A stretch of DNA of 64,000 nucleotides from Egibacteraceae bacterium. GTDB taxonomy: Bacteria > Actinomycetota > Nitriliruptoria > Euzebyales > Egibacteraceae. The notes beneath the pieces were generated by a model. It saw only the letters and a program-made list of their open reading frames with translations. It was not told where the DNA came from and made no database searches. The position numbers and the translations under genes were made by a program. The stretch covers positions 1 to 64,000 of the forward strand of contig JAUJNX010000007.1 in NCBI GenBank assembly GCA_030447925.1, given 5' to 3'. This document shows positions 55,143-63,251 of this stretch, one piece after another; the first letter of the stretch is position 1; every line of letters starts with the position of its first letter.

Positions 55143-55968
55143 CTGTCGGCTCCCCCGTCCCCTCCGCCCGCCGTCGTCGCCCGGCTGCGGGAAGCGGGCT
55201 GCGTCCTCGCCGAGGAGGAGGCGCGGCTGCTGGTGGCGGCCGCGCGGACGCCCGCGGACCTGGCCGCCCTGGTCGACCGCCGGGTGGCCGGCCTGCCGCT
55301 GGAGCAGGTGCTCGGCTGGGCGGAGTTCTGCGGCCTGCGCGTCGTCGTGGAGCCCGGCGTGTTCGTGCCCCGTCACCGGACCGAGTTCCTGGTCCGCCAG
55401 GCGGTCGCGCTGGCCCGCCCCGGCGCCGCCGTCGTCGACCTGTGCTGCGGCTCCGGCGCGGTGGGCCTCGCGGTGGCGGTGGCGCTGGGCCGCGCGACGC
55501 TCCACGCCGTCGACGTCGACCCCGCGGCGGTGCGCTGCGCCCGGCGCAACCTCGACGCGGTGGGCGGCGAGGTCCACGAGGGCGACCTGGACGACCCGCT
55601 GCCCGCCGGGCTGCGCGGCCGCGTCGACGTGCTCGTGGCCAACGCGCCGTACGTGCCGACCGACGCGGTCGGCCTGCTGCCCCCGAGGCGCGCCTGCACG
55701 AAGCCCGGGTGGCGCTGGACGGCGGCAAGGACGGGCTGGACGTCCAGCGCCGGGTGGCGGCGACCGCGCCGCGGTGGCTGGCCCCCGGCGGCGCGCTGCT
55801 GATCGAGACCAGCGCGCGGCAGGCCCCCGCACCGCCGCGGCCGTCGCCGGCGCCGGGCTCGTCCCGCGCGTCACCGCCGACGACGAGCTGGAGGCCACCG
55901 TGGTCATCGGCACCCGGCCCACCCGCGGCCGGCCGCCCCGCCCGCGGCGCCACCGACCCGGCCGCTGA
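55143..55968 (+). CDS. HemK/PrmC-like protein N5-glutamine methyltransferase, frameshifted twice
   Basis: The SAM-binding core VVDLCCGSGAVGLAVAVAL and the catalytic motif ANAPYVPTDAVGLLP (NPPY-type, here NAPY) identify a PrmC-like methyltransferase of the actinobacterial side branch. The frame is lost at 55685 (one missing G; continues EARLHEARVALDGGKDGLD) and again at 55824-55828 (one missing C; continues RTAAAVAGAGLVPRVTADDE). The corrected protein is about 275 residues. The start is uncertain: no ATG or GTG lies near the homology, and CTG at 55143 after GGGAAGG is the best I can offer. Confidence 0.72.
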
Positions 55969-56088
55969 CCCCCGTGGTCGGGGTGCTGCCGGCGCCCGCC
56001 CGCCGGGGAGCGCTGAGGCGGCGCCGGCGGGGGTCCGCCGGCGCCGCCGGCCGTGACCGGGCGGGAACCGGTCCGGCCGCAGAGAGGG

Positions 56089-57160
56089 TCAGGGGCGGGG
56101 ACCTCGCCGGCGGGGACGCGGCCGGCGGCGAGGTAGACCTCGTAGCTGATGACGGCGGGGACGCGCACGTTGAGCAGGCCGGGGTCGGTGGTGAGGACCT
56201 CCTCGGTGCCCAGCGGCCGGCCGCTGCCGGGGTCGAGCAGCAGCAGCTCGCGGGCCGGCAGCCCGCTCGCGTCGGACTCGATGCCGATCGCGACGGCGCG
56301 GCGGCCCGCGCGGTCGGTGGTCGCGCCGTAGCTGACCAGGTCCGGCTGGAGCGCCAGCGCCTCCCAGAGCGCCGACAGCCCCTCGGGGGCGACCGGCCTG
56401 GTGCGCAGGATGTCGTCGACGGCGCGGATCAGCTCCGGGCCGTCGGGGATCTGCTCGTTGCCCAGCAGCGCCGCCCGCAGCGCGGCGGGGTCCGCCGGCA
56501 GCTCGTCCCCGGCGATCCCGTAGTCGCCCGGCGGGTACCGGGTGACCTCGGCCTCGGCGTGGTCGGGGAGCGCGGCCAGCGCCTCGGCGTCACCGGCGGG
56601 CCCGGGGGCACCGGCCTCCTGCGCCGCCCCGCGGGACTCCGCCACCGTGACCGTGCCGTCGGGGCCGGTCCAGGTCTCGCGGATGGACGGGACGATCTCG
56701 GAGGTCACCCGGCCGTCCCCGACGCTGGTGTGCAGGTACCACGAGGCCATCCGGACGTAGGCGTGCGAGCCGTCGCCGAGCGGCGGCAGCGTCGCGGCCG
56801 CCGCCGCGGCTCGCTCCAGGACGGGCGCCGCGGCCCCTCGGGGGCGGCGAGGGGCAGCAGCAGCGGCGGGGTCGCCGCGTAGGCGGGGCCGGAGCGGGGC
56901 AGCCCGACGGCCACCACCGCCACCAGCGCGACGGCCAGCACCGCGGCCGCGGCAGCCAGCACGGGCGGGCGGACGGCCGACCGGGCGAGGCGGGCGGGGA
57001 CCGCGGCGCGGGCCCGCCGGGACGGGGGCCTCGCGGGGCTCCGCGGGGATCCGGGCCGCCACGGCGGACGTGCGGCGCAGCTCGCCGGGGTCCAGGGGGC
57101 GGCCGGGGGCAGCGGGTCGCGGTCGGCGAGCAGGCGGCGGGCCAGGTCCTCGATGCTCAC
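56089..57160 (-). CDS. CU044_5270 family membrane-anchored protein, several frameshifts
   Basis: It starts MSIEDLARRLLADRDPLPPA. A membrane helix (VLAAAAAVLAVALVAVVAVGL) is followed by an outside domain with AYVRMASWYLHTSV and LVSYGATTDRAGRRAVAIGIES, as in CU044_5270 proteins, which are nearly always encoded after an ECF sigma factor. The reading frame breaks near 57095 (missing C), about 57015 and about 56832 (missing C). Another is likely at the end, since the expected stop at 56089 is in a neighbouring frame. Corrected length is about 355 residues. Perhaps an anti-sigma factor or envelope sensor. Confidence 0.65.
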
Positions 57161-57711
57161 GGGTTGACCTCCAGGGTCGTCGCGGTGCGGGTCGTGCCGG
57201 CGAGCAGGCGCAGGCGCCGGCGCAGGCGGAACAGCCGGGCGCGCAGCAGCGGGGGCGAGCAGCCCAGGACCTGGGCCGCCTCCTGCACCTGCAGCCCCTC
57301 CCAGGCGATCAGCAGCAGCGCCTCGCGCTCCAGCGCGGGGATCCGCGCCAGCAGGCCGGCGACCTCGTCGGCGACCGCGACGCGGTCGGCGAGGTCACCG
57401 GCGGGCGGTGGCGGGACCAGCGCGAGCCGCGCGTCGGCCCGCCCGCGGCGGTCGGCCCGACGGCGGGTGTTCGCCAGCGACCGGCGCGCCACCGCGTACA
57501 ACCACGGCAGGGCGGGCGCGGGGACGTCGTCGAGGCGCCGCCAGGCGACCAGGAACGTGTCGCCCACCACCTCCAGCGCCGTCTCCGCGTCGGCCCGGCG
57601 CCGCGCGTAGCGCAGCACCGCCTCGTGGTGCTCGGCGAACAGCCCGTCGAACCGGGCGCGCGCCGCCGCGTCGTCGGGTGGTCGGTCGGGGCGGGGGAGC
57701 GGCATGGTCAT
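57157..57711 (-). CDS. ECF sigma factor paired with a CU044_5270 protein
   Basis: 184 residues from the ATG at 57711; ATG 57705 is an alternative. Region 2: FDGLFAEHHEAVLRYARRRADAETALEVVGDTFLVAWRR. Region 4: IPALEREALLLIAWEGLQVQEAAQVLGCSPPLLRARLFRLRRRLR. The -10 recognition part is of the group that keeps RYARRR-ADAE, common in actinomycetes. It overlaps the CU044_5270 gene by 4 bases, so the two are coupled. Confidence 0.85.
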   Translation of the reverse strand: MTMPLPRPDRPPDDAAARARFDGLFAEHHEAVLRYARRRADAETALEVVGDTFLVAWRRLDDVPAPALPWLYAVARRSLANTRRRADRRGRADARLALVPPPPAGDLADRVAVADEVAGLLARIPALEREALLLIAWEGLQVQEAAQVLGCSPPLLRARLFRLRRRLRLLAGTTRTATTLEVNP

Positions 57712-57772
57712 GCCCGTTGTATGTCGCCCGCGCCCGGTCGCGTGACGGTCGATCGCAGCGGCGGCGGTGGCG

Positions 57773-57778
57773 TAGCCT
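57773..57778 (+). promoter_or_regulatory. -10 box for a leaderless start at 57785
   Basis: TAGCCT lies six bases before the GTG of the DUF3291 gene. Confidence 0.4.
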
Positions 57779-57784
57779 CGGGGC

Positions 57785-58354
57785 GTGGGAGAGCGCGCGC
57801 GCCAGGGGTCCCCGGCGGGGGCGTCCCAGCTGGCGCAGGTCAACGTCGCGCGGCTGCGGCACCCGGCGGGGTCGCCGCAGGTGCGGGCGTTCGTCGCCGC
57901 GCTGCCGCAGATCAACGCCCTGGCGGAGCGGGCGCCGGGCTTCGTCTGGCGCTGGCCCAGCGGCGACGGGCACCTCGACGGCGGCGAGCTGCTCGGCGAC
58001 CCGCTGGTGGTCGTCAACCTGTCGGTCTGGGAGCGCTACGAGGACCTGCACGACTTCGTCTACCGCAGCGACCACGCCCGCTTCGTCCGCGGCCGGTCGG
58101 CGTGGTTCAGCCCGCTGCCGCCCCCGACCACCGCGCTGTGGTGGGTGCCGGTGGGCACCCGGCCGACGCCCGAGGACGCGGTGGCGCGCCTGCGCCTGCT
58201 CCGCCGCTACGGCCCGTCCCCGCAGGCGTTCCCTCTCAGGTCCCGCTTCGGCCCCGACGGTCGGCCCGACCCGGGGAGGCGCCCCGCCGGCCGCAGCGGG
58301 CGGCCGCCCTCACCACGCTCCGCGCGGCAGGGGAACGGCGTCACCCCCTTCTGA
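57785..58354 (+). CDS. DUF3291 domain protein
   Basis: 189 residues. The DUF3291 (dimeric ferredoxin-like) domain spans about 15-140: SQLAQVNVARLRHPAGSPQVRAFVAALPQINALAERAPGFVWRW, later PLVVVNLSVWERYEDLHDFVYRSDHARFVRGRSAWF and TALWWVPVGTRPT. The last 35 residues are a basic, Pro/Arg-rich tail that may be an over-read. The family is related to antibiotic-biosynthesis monooxygenases, but no activity is proven. Confidence 0.85.
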   Translation: MGERARQGSPAGASQLAQVNVARLRHPAGSPQVRAFVAALPQINALAERAPGFVWRWPSGDGHLDGGELLGDPLVVVNLSVWERYEDLHDFVYRSDHARFVRGRSAWFSPLPPPTTALWWVPVGTRPTPEDAVARLRLLRRYGPSPQAFPLRSRFGPDGRPDPGRRPAGRSGRPPSPRSARQGNGVTPF

Positions 58355-58406
58355 TGACGTGGACCGCTCGCAGCGCGCGGACGTGCGCACGCAGGTGACG
58401 CCCCCT

Positions 58407-58444
58407 CCCAGCCCGCCCCGGCGGCCTTGGGCCTCCGGGCTGGG
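58407..58444. terminator. Bidirectional hairpin between convergent genes
   Basis: CCCAGCCCG (58407-58415) pairs perfectly with CGGGCTGGG (58436-58444). The 20-base loop contains a small GGCC/GGCC stem of its own. It lies between the DUF3291 stop (58354) and the SagB-like stop (58464). Confidence 0.5.
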
Positions 58445-58463
58445 CTGCGTCCGGTGGTGCCCG

Positions 58464-59585
58464 TCACGCGGGACGGCCGATGCTGAGCATGGAGACCGCG
58501 GCCTCCTCGCGGCCGTCGACGCCGAGCATCGCGTTGACGTCGTCGTCGAGGAACGCGCCCACGGCGCACGCCCCCAGCCCCATCGAGGTGGCGGCCAGGT
58601 ACACGTTCTGGCCCAGGTGTCCGGCCTCCAGCAGCCCGTAGCGGTAGGTGCGGTCCTGGTACTTGAAGCGCATGCGCTGGAAGATCACGGTGAGCAGCAG
58701 CACGACGTCGGCCTCGCCGAGGAAGGTCTGGACCAGGCCCTGGCGGACGACGCGGTCGCGCAGGTCCCCGCTGCGCAGCCGCTCCAGCGCGTGCCCGGCG
58801 ACGTCGTAGTGGTAGACGCCCGGCTCCAGCCCGTCCACACGGTGGACCACCGGGTAGATCTCGACGGGGTACAGCGCACCGGAGGACGGCGCCGTGCGGC
58901 GGGCCCGCGTGCCCGCGCCCGCGCTGACGCCCCCGGTGAGCAGCAGCACGCGGGACAGGTCGGCGAGGGTGAGCGGCGGGCCACCGTAGGCCCGGGTCGA
59001 GCGGCGGGTGCGGATGGCCTCCTCGGTCGGCAGGCCGGCGCCCAGGTCGGGGGCGGGCAGGTCCACGCGCGGGGCGTCGGGGTAGGACTTGTAGAGCGGG
59101 GGCTGGTCCCCCCAGGTGGTGAGGGTGCCGAGGGCGTCGACCACCCCCGGCTTGCTCCACTCGTGGTAGACGACCCCGACGTCCGCGCCCTGCGGGATGA
59201 CGGGTGGGGGCCGCAGCCCGCGGCCCAGCGCCCAGCCGGTCAGCCCCCCGACCGTGGCCCCGACCAGCGCGCGGCGGGACAGCAGCAGGTCCCGGGCGAC
59301 CTCCGGCGCCGCGCGGGCGGGCGCCGGCCGCGGGGCCGCGCGCGCTGCCCGCGGCCGGCCGGGGGTGCGGCGCAGGCGGAAGCGGGCGTACGCCGTCAGC
59401 CGGCCCCAGTTGAACAGGACGTGGACCAGTGCGACCCCGGCCATCGCGTAGCCCGCGTAGGTGTGCCACCAGAAGTCATTGAGGTCCCACAGGTGCGCGA
59501 TCACGCCGGTCAGGACCGTGGCCAGCGCCACGACCAGCAGCAGGGCGCTGGTGAGGTGGTCCGCGTCGTGGCGGAGACGCTTCAT
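58464..59585 (-). CDS. Membrane-anchored SagB/ThcOx-like nitroreductase
   Basis: 373 residues. Residues 1-75 form a small cytochrome-b-like membrane part with histidines placed in helices (DHLTSALLLVV, WWHTYAGYAMAGVALVHVLFNW), like DUF4405. A second hydrophobic segment after an RR pair (RRALVGATVGGLTGWALGRG) leads to the outside. Then the SagB-type flavin oxidoreductase domain follows: RRSTRAYGGPPLTLADLSRVL, SSGALYPVEIYPVV, LLEAGHLGQNVYLAATSMGLG. SagB proteins oxidise azoline rings in peptides. Here no azoline-forming partner is nearby, so another substrate reached through a membrane redox chain is likely. Confidence 0.8.
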   Translation of the reverse strand: MKRLRHDADHLTSALLLVVALATVLTGVIAHLWDLNDFWWHTYAGYAMAGVALVHVLFNWGRLTAYARFRLRRTPGRPRAARAAPRPAPARAAPEVARDLLLSRRALVGATVGGLTGWALGRGLRPPPVIPQGADVGVVYHEWSKPGVVDALGTLTTWGDQPPLYKSYPDAPRVDLPAPDLGAGLPTEEAIRTRRSTRAYGGPPLTLADLSRVLLLTGGVSAGAGTRARRTAPSSGALYPVEIYPVVHRVDGLEPGVYHYDVAGHALERLRSGDLRDRVVRQGLVQTFLGEADVVLLLTVIFQRMRFKYQDRTYRYGLLEAGHLGQNVYLAATSMGLGACAVGAFLDDDVNAMLGVDGREEAAVSMLSIGRPA

Positions 59586-59683
59586 GGGGACCGGAGCTCC
59601 TGCAGGCGCTCGTCGACCTCCCCCAGCCTAGGACCCGCCCGCTCGCGGCGGCGTCCCCGACGTCAGCCGGCGCGGTGCCGCCG

Positions 59684-60103
59684 TCAGATCACGGCGACGA
59701 TCAGGAAGGAGTTGCCGTCAGGGTCGCGCAGGCGGAACTGGGCGGGGACACCGGCGAGCGGTGCGCCGCTCCACCACACCACCTCGCCCTCCTGCAGCGG
59801 TCGCTCGTCCACGTCGAGCCCCTGAGCGCGGAAGGCGGCCAGGTCGGCGGCGACGTCGGCGCTGGAGAGCACGACGCCCGTCTCGATCCCCGCCGGCCGT
59901 TCCGGCCTGGCGCGGACGAGGCAGAGGTTGGCGCTGCCCGTGACAGGTGAGACCTCCAGCCAACGCTCTCCCGTGGGGTAGGTGACGTCGTTGACCTTCT
60001 CCATGCCGAGCGTGTCGACGTAGAAGGCGAGAGCGACCTCCTGGTCCGTGACCGGGACCACGATCGTCGCCACCTGCCCGAGGTGCGTTCTGTTCTGCGT
60101 CAT
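59684..60103 (-). CDS. VOC family protein
   Basis: 139 residues from the ATG at 60103. A two-module VOC fold: VATIVVPVTDQEVALAFYVDTLGMEKVNDV at the start, FRAQGLDVDERPLQEG in the middle, and the closing RLRDPDGNSFLIVAVI. It resembles glyoxalase I-like proteins of the type found next to resistance or detoxification genes. The metal ligands are not complete. An upstream ATG at 60184 adds a Pro/Ser-rich leader and is unlikely. Confidence 0.83.
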   Translation of the reverse strand: MTQNRTHLGQVATIVVPVTDQEVALAFYVDTLGMEKVNDVTYPTGERWLEVSPVTGSANLCLVRARPERPAGIETGVVLSSADVAADLAAFRAQGLDVDERPLQEGEVVWWSGAPLAGVPAQFRLRDPDGNSFLIVAVI

Positions 60104-60193
60104 GTCCGTGGGACTCCAGCGCCGCCCGGAACTCATCGGCGGGGACGCGGTCGGGATTGCCTGGGGTGGCGCCGCTGCAGGCACTCGCCGGCG

Positions 60194-61654
60194 CTACGCG
60201 GTGACGTCCAGGAGTCCGAATCGCTGATGACGCCACAGCGCGCGAGACCGTTCCTCGGGATACGCGACCACCACGGGCTCGGGGCGGTAGACGCGGGTCC
60301 TCCGCTGAGGTGTCCAGAACCGGGTCCAGCCAGGGTCGCCCGTGGTGGCGAAGGTCAGGTGCTCGGCACGGATGCGTTGCGACAGCTGCTCCGCTGCCGC
60401 GACGGCTGCAGGACCCGCCGCCGTCACCTCGCCGGTCACGTCAGTGGTCCCGAACAGGAGCACCGTGTCGAGCCCGTGAGAAGCGCCATGCGGGCCGAAT
60501 CCCCAGCACAGCTCGTACAGCCATACCCGGGCTCCGCCGACGTCGGCGGCTTCCGCCAGGTGGAGGGCGGGCATCCGGAACAGCCAGTCCGACAACGCCG
60601 TCTCGCGGAGCTGCGTGGGACCGGCCGACGGGTAGGCCCTCCTGTAGGGGTGAGCGCCGGGCGTGGGTGAGAGCCCGTCGATCAGGACCTCCACCTGCCC
60701 GTCGTCGATGTCGGGGAGGTGGGCGGCGAGCAGGCGGTACTCGTCGCGGCTGTGACCGATCAGCAACTCGACGTCCCCGGCCGCGCCGTCGGCGAGCGCA
60801 GCCCACGGCGCCGAGGGAAGAACGTCACCGTCGACCACGGGGGCGAACGGCGTGGAGGCGTGGGCCATCGGGCCCCATCGGTCGAAGCGCTGTGCAAGGC
60901 TCCCGGTCACCGTCCGGCTCGCCGCGACCAGGTCGTCCGGAGCAACGTCGGCGAGGTCGGCCACGCTGGAGATCCGGCCGAGCTCACCGCAGATCTCCGC
61001 AGCGACCTCGGCCGCCAGCTCGGGCGTGACGTACGTCCCCGGGACGCTCTGCAGGATCGCGCGACGGAACGGTCGGCTCGCCGCCGGCATCGTCAACAGG
61101 GCAGCGATCGAGCCGGCTCCCGCCGATTGGCCGAGCACCGTGACGTTCCCCGGATCGCCGCCGAAGCGGGCGATGTTGCCCTGCACCCAGCGCAGCGCGG
61201 CGAGCTGATCGAGCAGCGCGCGGTTGTCCGGTGCGGTGTCGATGTGCGCAAGGCCCTCGAACCCGGTCCGGTAGTGCGCACTGACCACCACCGCGCCGGC
61301 TGCGGCGACCGCCGCACCCGTCAGGTGCGGGTTGGCGGCGTCGCACCTGAGGTACCCACCACCACTGATCCAGACCAGGACAGGGAGGCCCGCTCGGCCG
61401 GGGTCAGCGGTCCAGACCGCGAGGTTCAGCCAGTCGTCGCCCTCGGTCGTCCGGCCCGGTTGCGGTGGAGGAGGTCCGAAGCGGCTCGCATCCCGGACCC
61501 CGTCCCAGGGTTCGGCCGGTTCGGGAGCCAGGAACCGGCGCGGCCCGACCGGCGGCGCCGCGAAGGGGACGCCCCGGTAGACCGCCACGCCGTCCTCCCA
61601 GCGCCCCCGGACCGTGCCGGTCGCCGTGCGCACGTCGGACGCCATCCCCGGCAT
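60194..61654 (-). CDS. Carboxylesterase/lipase family protein (type B)
   Basis: 486 residues. The alpha/beta-hydrolase signatures of type-B carboxylesterases are present: YRGVPFAAPPVGPRRF, oxyanion loop WISGGGYLRCD, and nucleophile GQSAGAGSIAALL (Ser near 187). An acidic residue lies in IGHSRDEYRLLA and a His near ASHGLDTVLLFG. The usual HGGG loop reads SGGGY. The codon choice is somewhat less GC-extreme than in the neighbouring genes, as in the PadR-ABC genes beyond it. Divergent from padR across a spacer with a 50-bp dyad. Confidence 0.88.
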   Translation of the reverse strand: MPGMASDVRTATGTVRGRWEDGVAVYRGVPFAAPPVGPRRFLAPEPAEPWDGVRDASRFGPPPPQPGRTTEGDDWLNLAVWTADPGRAGLPVLVWISGGGYLRCDAANPHLTGAAVAAAGAVVVSAHYRTGFEGLAHIDTAPDNRALLDQLAALRWVQGNIARFGGDPGNVTVLGQSAGAGSIAALLTMPAASRPFRRAILQSVPGTYVTPELAAEVAAEICGELGRISSVADLADVAPDDLVAASRTVTGSLAQRFDRWGPMAHASTPFAPVVDGDVLPSAPWAALADGAAGDVELLIGHSRDEYRLLAAHLPDIDDGQVEVLIDGLSPTPGAHPYRRAYPSAGPTQLRETALSDWLFRMPALHLAEAADVGGARVWLYELCWGFGPHGASHGLDTVLLFGTTDVTGEVTAAGPAAVAAAEQLSQRIRAEHLTFATTGDPGWTRFWTPQRRTRVYRPEPVVVAYPEERSRALWRHQRFGLLDVTA

Positions 61655-61730
61655 CGTCCCATCATCTCCAGCGCTCAGCTTCCTGGCCCCTGGGCCGGCG
61701 ATCGAGCACGACTCCGCACCTCCGCGCCGG

Positions 61731-61759
61731 TTGATCGCGGCGGTACTCGGTGATACAAC
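61731..61759 (+). promoter_or_regulatory. Promoter of the PadR-ABC operon
   Basis: -35 TTGATC (61731-61736), 17-base spacer, -10 TACAAC (61754-61759). It is covered by the large dyad 61740-61789. Confidence 0.5.
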
Positions 61760-61789
61760 CTACCGGTAATCAGTGACACGGAGTACCGC
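61740..61789. promoter_or_regulatory. 50-bp dyad, likely PadR operator
   Basis: The outer arms GCGGTACTC (61740-61748) and GAGTACCGC (61781-61789) are a perfect 9-bp inverted repeat. The central TACCGGTA (61761-61768) is a palindrome with exactly the same centre. Overall 18 of 25 positions pair. It overlaps the promoter and lies directly before padR. Confidence 0.6.
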
Positions 61790-61828
61790 GGCGGAGAGGG
61801 GGCGTTCGTCCTGGACAACCTCACGGAG

Positions 61829-62134
61829 ATGTTGAAGGGCGTGCTCGAGGGCTGCGTGCTCGAGATCATCAGCCGCGGTGAGACCTACGGCTACGAGATC
61901 GCATCGTCCCTGCGCGCGCTCGGGTTCGCCGATGTCGTCGAAGGCACCGTCTACACCATTCTCCTGCGGCTTGAGAAGAACGAACTCGTCGACATCGAGA
62001 GGCGGCCATCGACGGTCGGGCCGCCGAGGAAGTTCTACTCGCTGAACGCGGCGGGCCGCGCAGAGCTCGCCACCTTCTGGGCCAAGTGGGACTTTCTCTC
62101 ACGCAGGATCAATGAGCTGAAGGAGCGGACGTGA
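61829..62134 (+). CDS. PadR-family transcriptional repressor
   Basis: 101 residues from ATG 61829. Similar proteins start seven residues earlier (the preceding in-frame codons read VLDNLTE), so a non-standard start near 61808, after GGAGAGGGGG, is possible. The winged helix is LEGCVLEIISRGETYGYEIASSLRALGFADVVEGTVYTILLRLEKNELV, with the wing RRPSTVGPPRKFYSLNAAGRAEL. A short C-terminal dimerisation helix follows. PadR proteins repress exporter operons until a drug binds. It is coupled to DUF1048 by a 4-base overlap. Confidence 0.9.
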   Translation: MLKGVLEGCVLEIISRGETYGYEIASSLRALGFADVVEGTVYTILLRLEKNELVDIERRPSTVGPPRKFYSLNAAGRAELATFWAKWDFLSRRINELKERT

Positions 62135-62484
62135 CCGGCTTCTTGAGAAGGATCATCGGGGACAAGGGGGCATGGCGCCGCATGGAGGCGCGCGCCAAGG
62201 CGTTGCCCCGCGATTACCAGATCGTCTACGGCGAGATCAAGCAGTACATGTGGAAGTTCTCCGCCGGCGGCGGGATGGACATCGTCGCGATGCTCAACGA
62301 CCTGCTCGGCCTGTTCGAGACGGGCGCGGCCGACGGCAAGCGCGCGCTGGAGGTCACCGGGGAGGACGTGGCCGCGTTCTGCGACGAGCTCCTGCGCAAC
62401 GCCAGGACCTGGTCCGGGGACTGGCGCCAGTCGCTCAACCGTGACGTGATGAGGAAGCTGCGCAGCGGAGGGATGCAGCCATGA
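62131..62484 (+). CDS. DUF1048 domain protein
   Basis: 117 residues from the GTG at 62131. A helical protein with ARAKALPRDYQIVYGEIKQYMWKF and LLGLFETGAADGKRALEVTGEDVAAFCDELLRNAR, the DUF1048 pattern. This family is nearly always encoded between a PadR regulator and an ABC exporter, as here. It may modulate either one. It overlaps both neighbours by 4 bases. Confidence 0.88.
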   Translation: MTGFLRRIIGDKGAWRRMEARAKALPRDYQIVYGEIKQYMWKFSAGGGMDIVAMLNDLLGLFETGAADGKRALEVTGEDVAAFCDELLRNARTWSGDWRQSLNRDVMRKLRSGGMQP

Positions 62485-63251
62485 CCGACGTCGCGATCAG
62501 GGCGACCGGCTTGAGGAGATCCTTCAAGGACAAGGAGGTCCTGAAGGGCGTCGACTTCCAGGTGCGCAGCGGGCAGATCTTCGCGCTGCTGGGATCCAAC
62601 GGCGCGGGCAAGACGACGACCGTCAACATCCTCTCGACGCTGCTCAAGGCGGACGGCGGCAGCGCCAGCGTCTGCGGTCTGGACACCCAGGAGCAGGCGG
62701 AACGGGTGCGCGAGAAGATCAGCCTGACGGGGCAGTTCGCGGCCGTGGACGACATCCTCACCGGCCGGGAGAACCTGGTGCTCGTCGCCAAGCTCCGGGC
62801 GGTGCCGGACCACCGGCGGGTCGCCGACCGCCTGCTGCACCAGTTCGGATTGCGCGACGCGGCCGACAGGCGGGTAGCCACCTACTCCGGCGGCATGGCC
62901 CGCCGGCTCGACATCGCCATGAGCCTCGTCGGACGACCGGCGGTCGTCTTCCTCGACGAACCCACGACGGGACTCGACCCGGAGGGGCGACATGAGGTCT
63001 GGAGAGCCATCAAGGAGCTCGCAGCGGACGGCACGACGATCCTGCTGACCACGCAGTACCTCGACGAGGCGGAACAGCTCGCCGACAGGATCGCCATCCT
63101 GCACCAGGGCGTGATCATCGCCGACGGGACCCTCGGCGACCTCAAGGAGCTGCTCCCTCCCGCCAAGGTCGAGTACATCGAGAAGCAACCGACGCTGGAG
63201 GAGATCTTCCTCGCCGTCGTCGGCAAGAAGGGCGAGGAGACCCACCGATGA
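62481..63251 (+). CDS. ABC transporter ATP-binding protein, DrrA type
   Basis: 256 residues. Walker A GSNGAGKTTT near residue 37, Q-loop LTGQFAAVDD, signature YSGGMARRLDIA, Walker B VVFLDEPTTGLDP and switch His region LLTTQYLDEAEQLAD. The short C-terminal part (EYIEKQPTLEEIFLAVVG) is as in DrrA. It powers the permease encoded next for export of a drug or lipid-like compound. Operon order PadR-DUF1048-DrrA-DrrB. Confidence 0.92.
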   Translation: MTDVAIRATGLRRSFKDKEVLKGVDFQVRSGQIFALLGSNGAGKTTTVNILSTLLKADGGSASVCGLDTQEQAERVREKISLTGQFAAVDDILTGRENLVLVAKLRAVPDHRRVADRLLHQFGLRDAADRRVATYSGGMARRLDIAMSLVGRPAVVFLDEPTTGLDPEGRHEVWRAIKELAADGTTILLTTQYLDEAEQLADRIAILHQGVIIADGTLGDLKELLPPAKVEYIEKQPTLEEIFLAVVGKKGEETHR

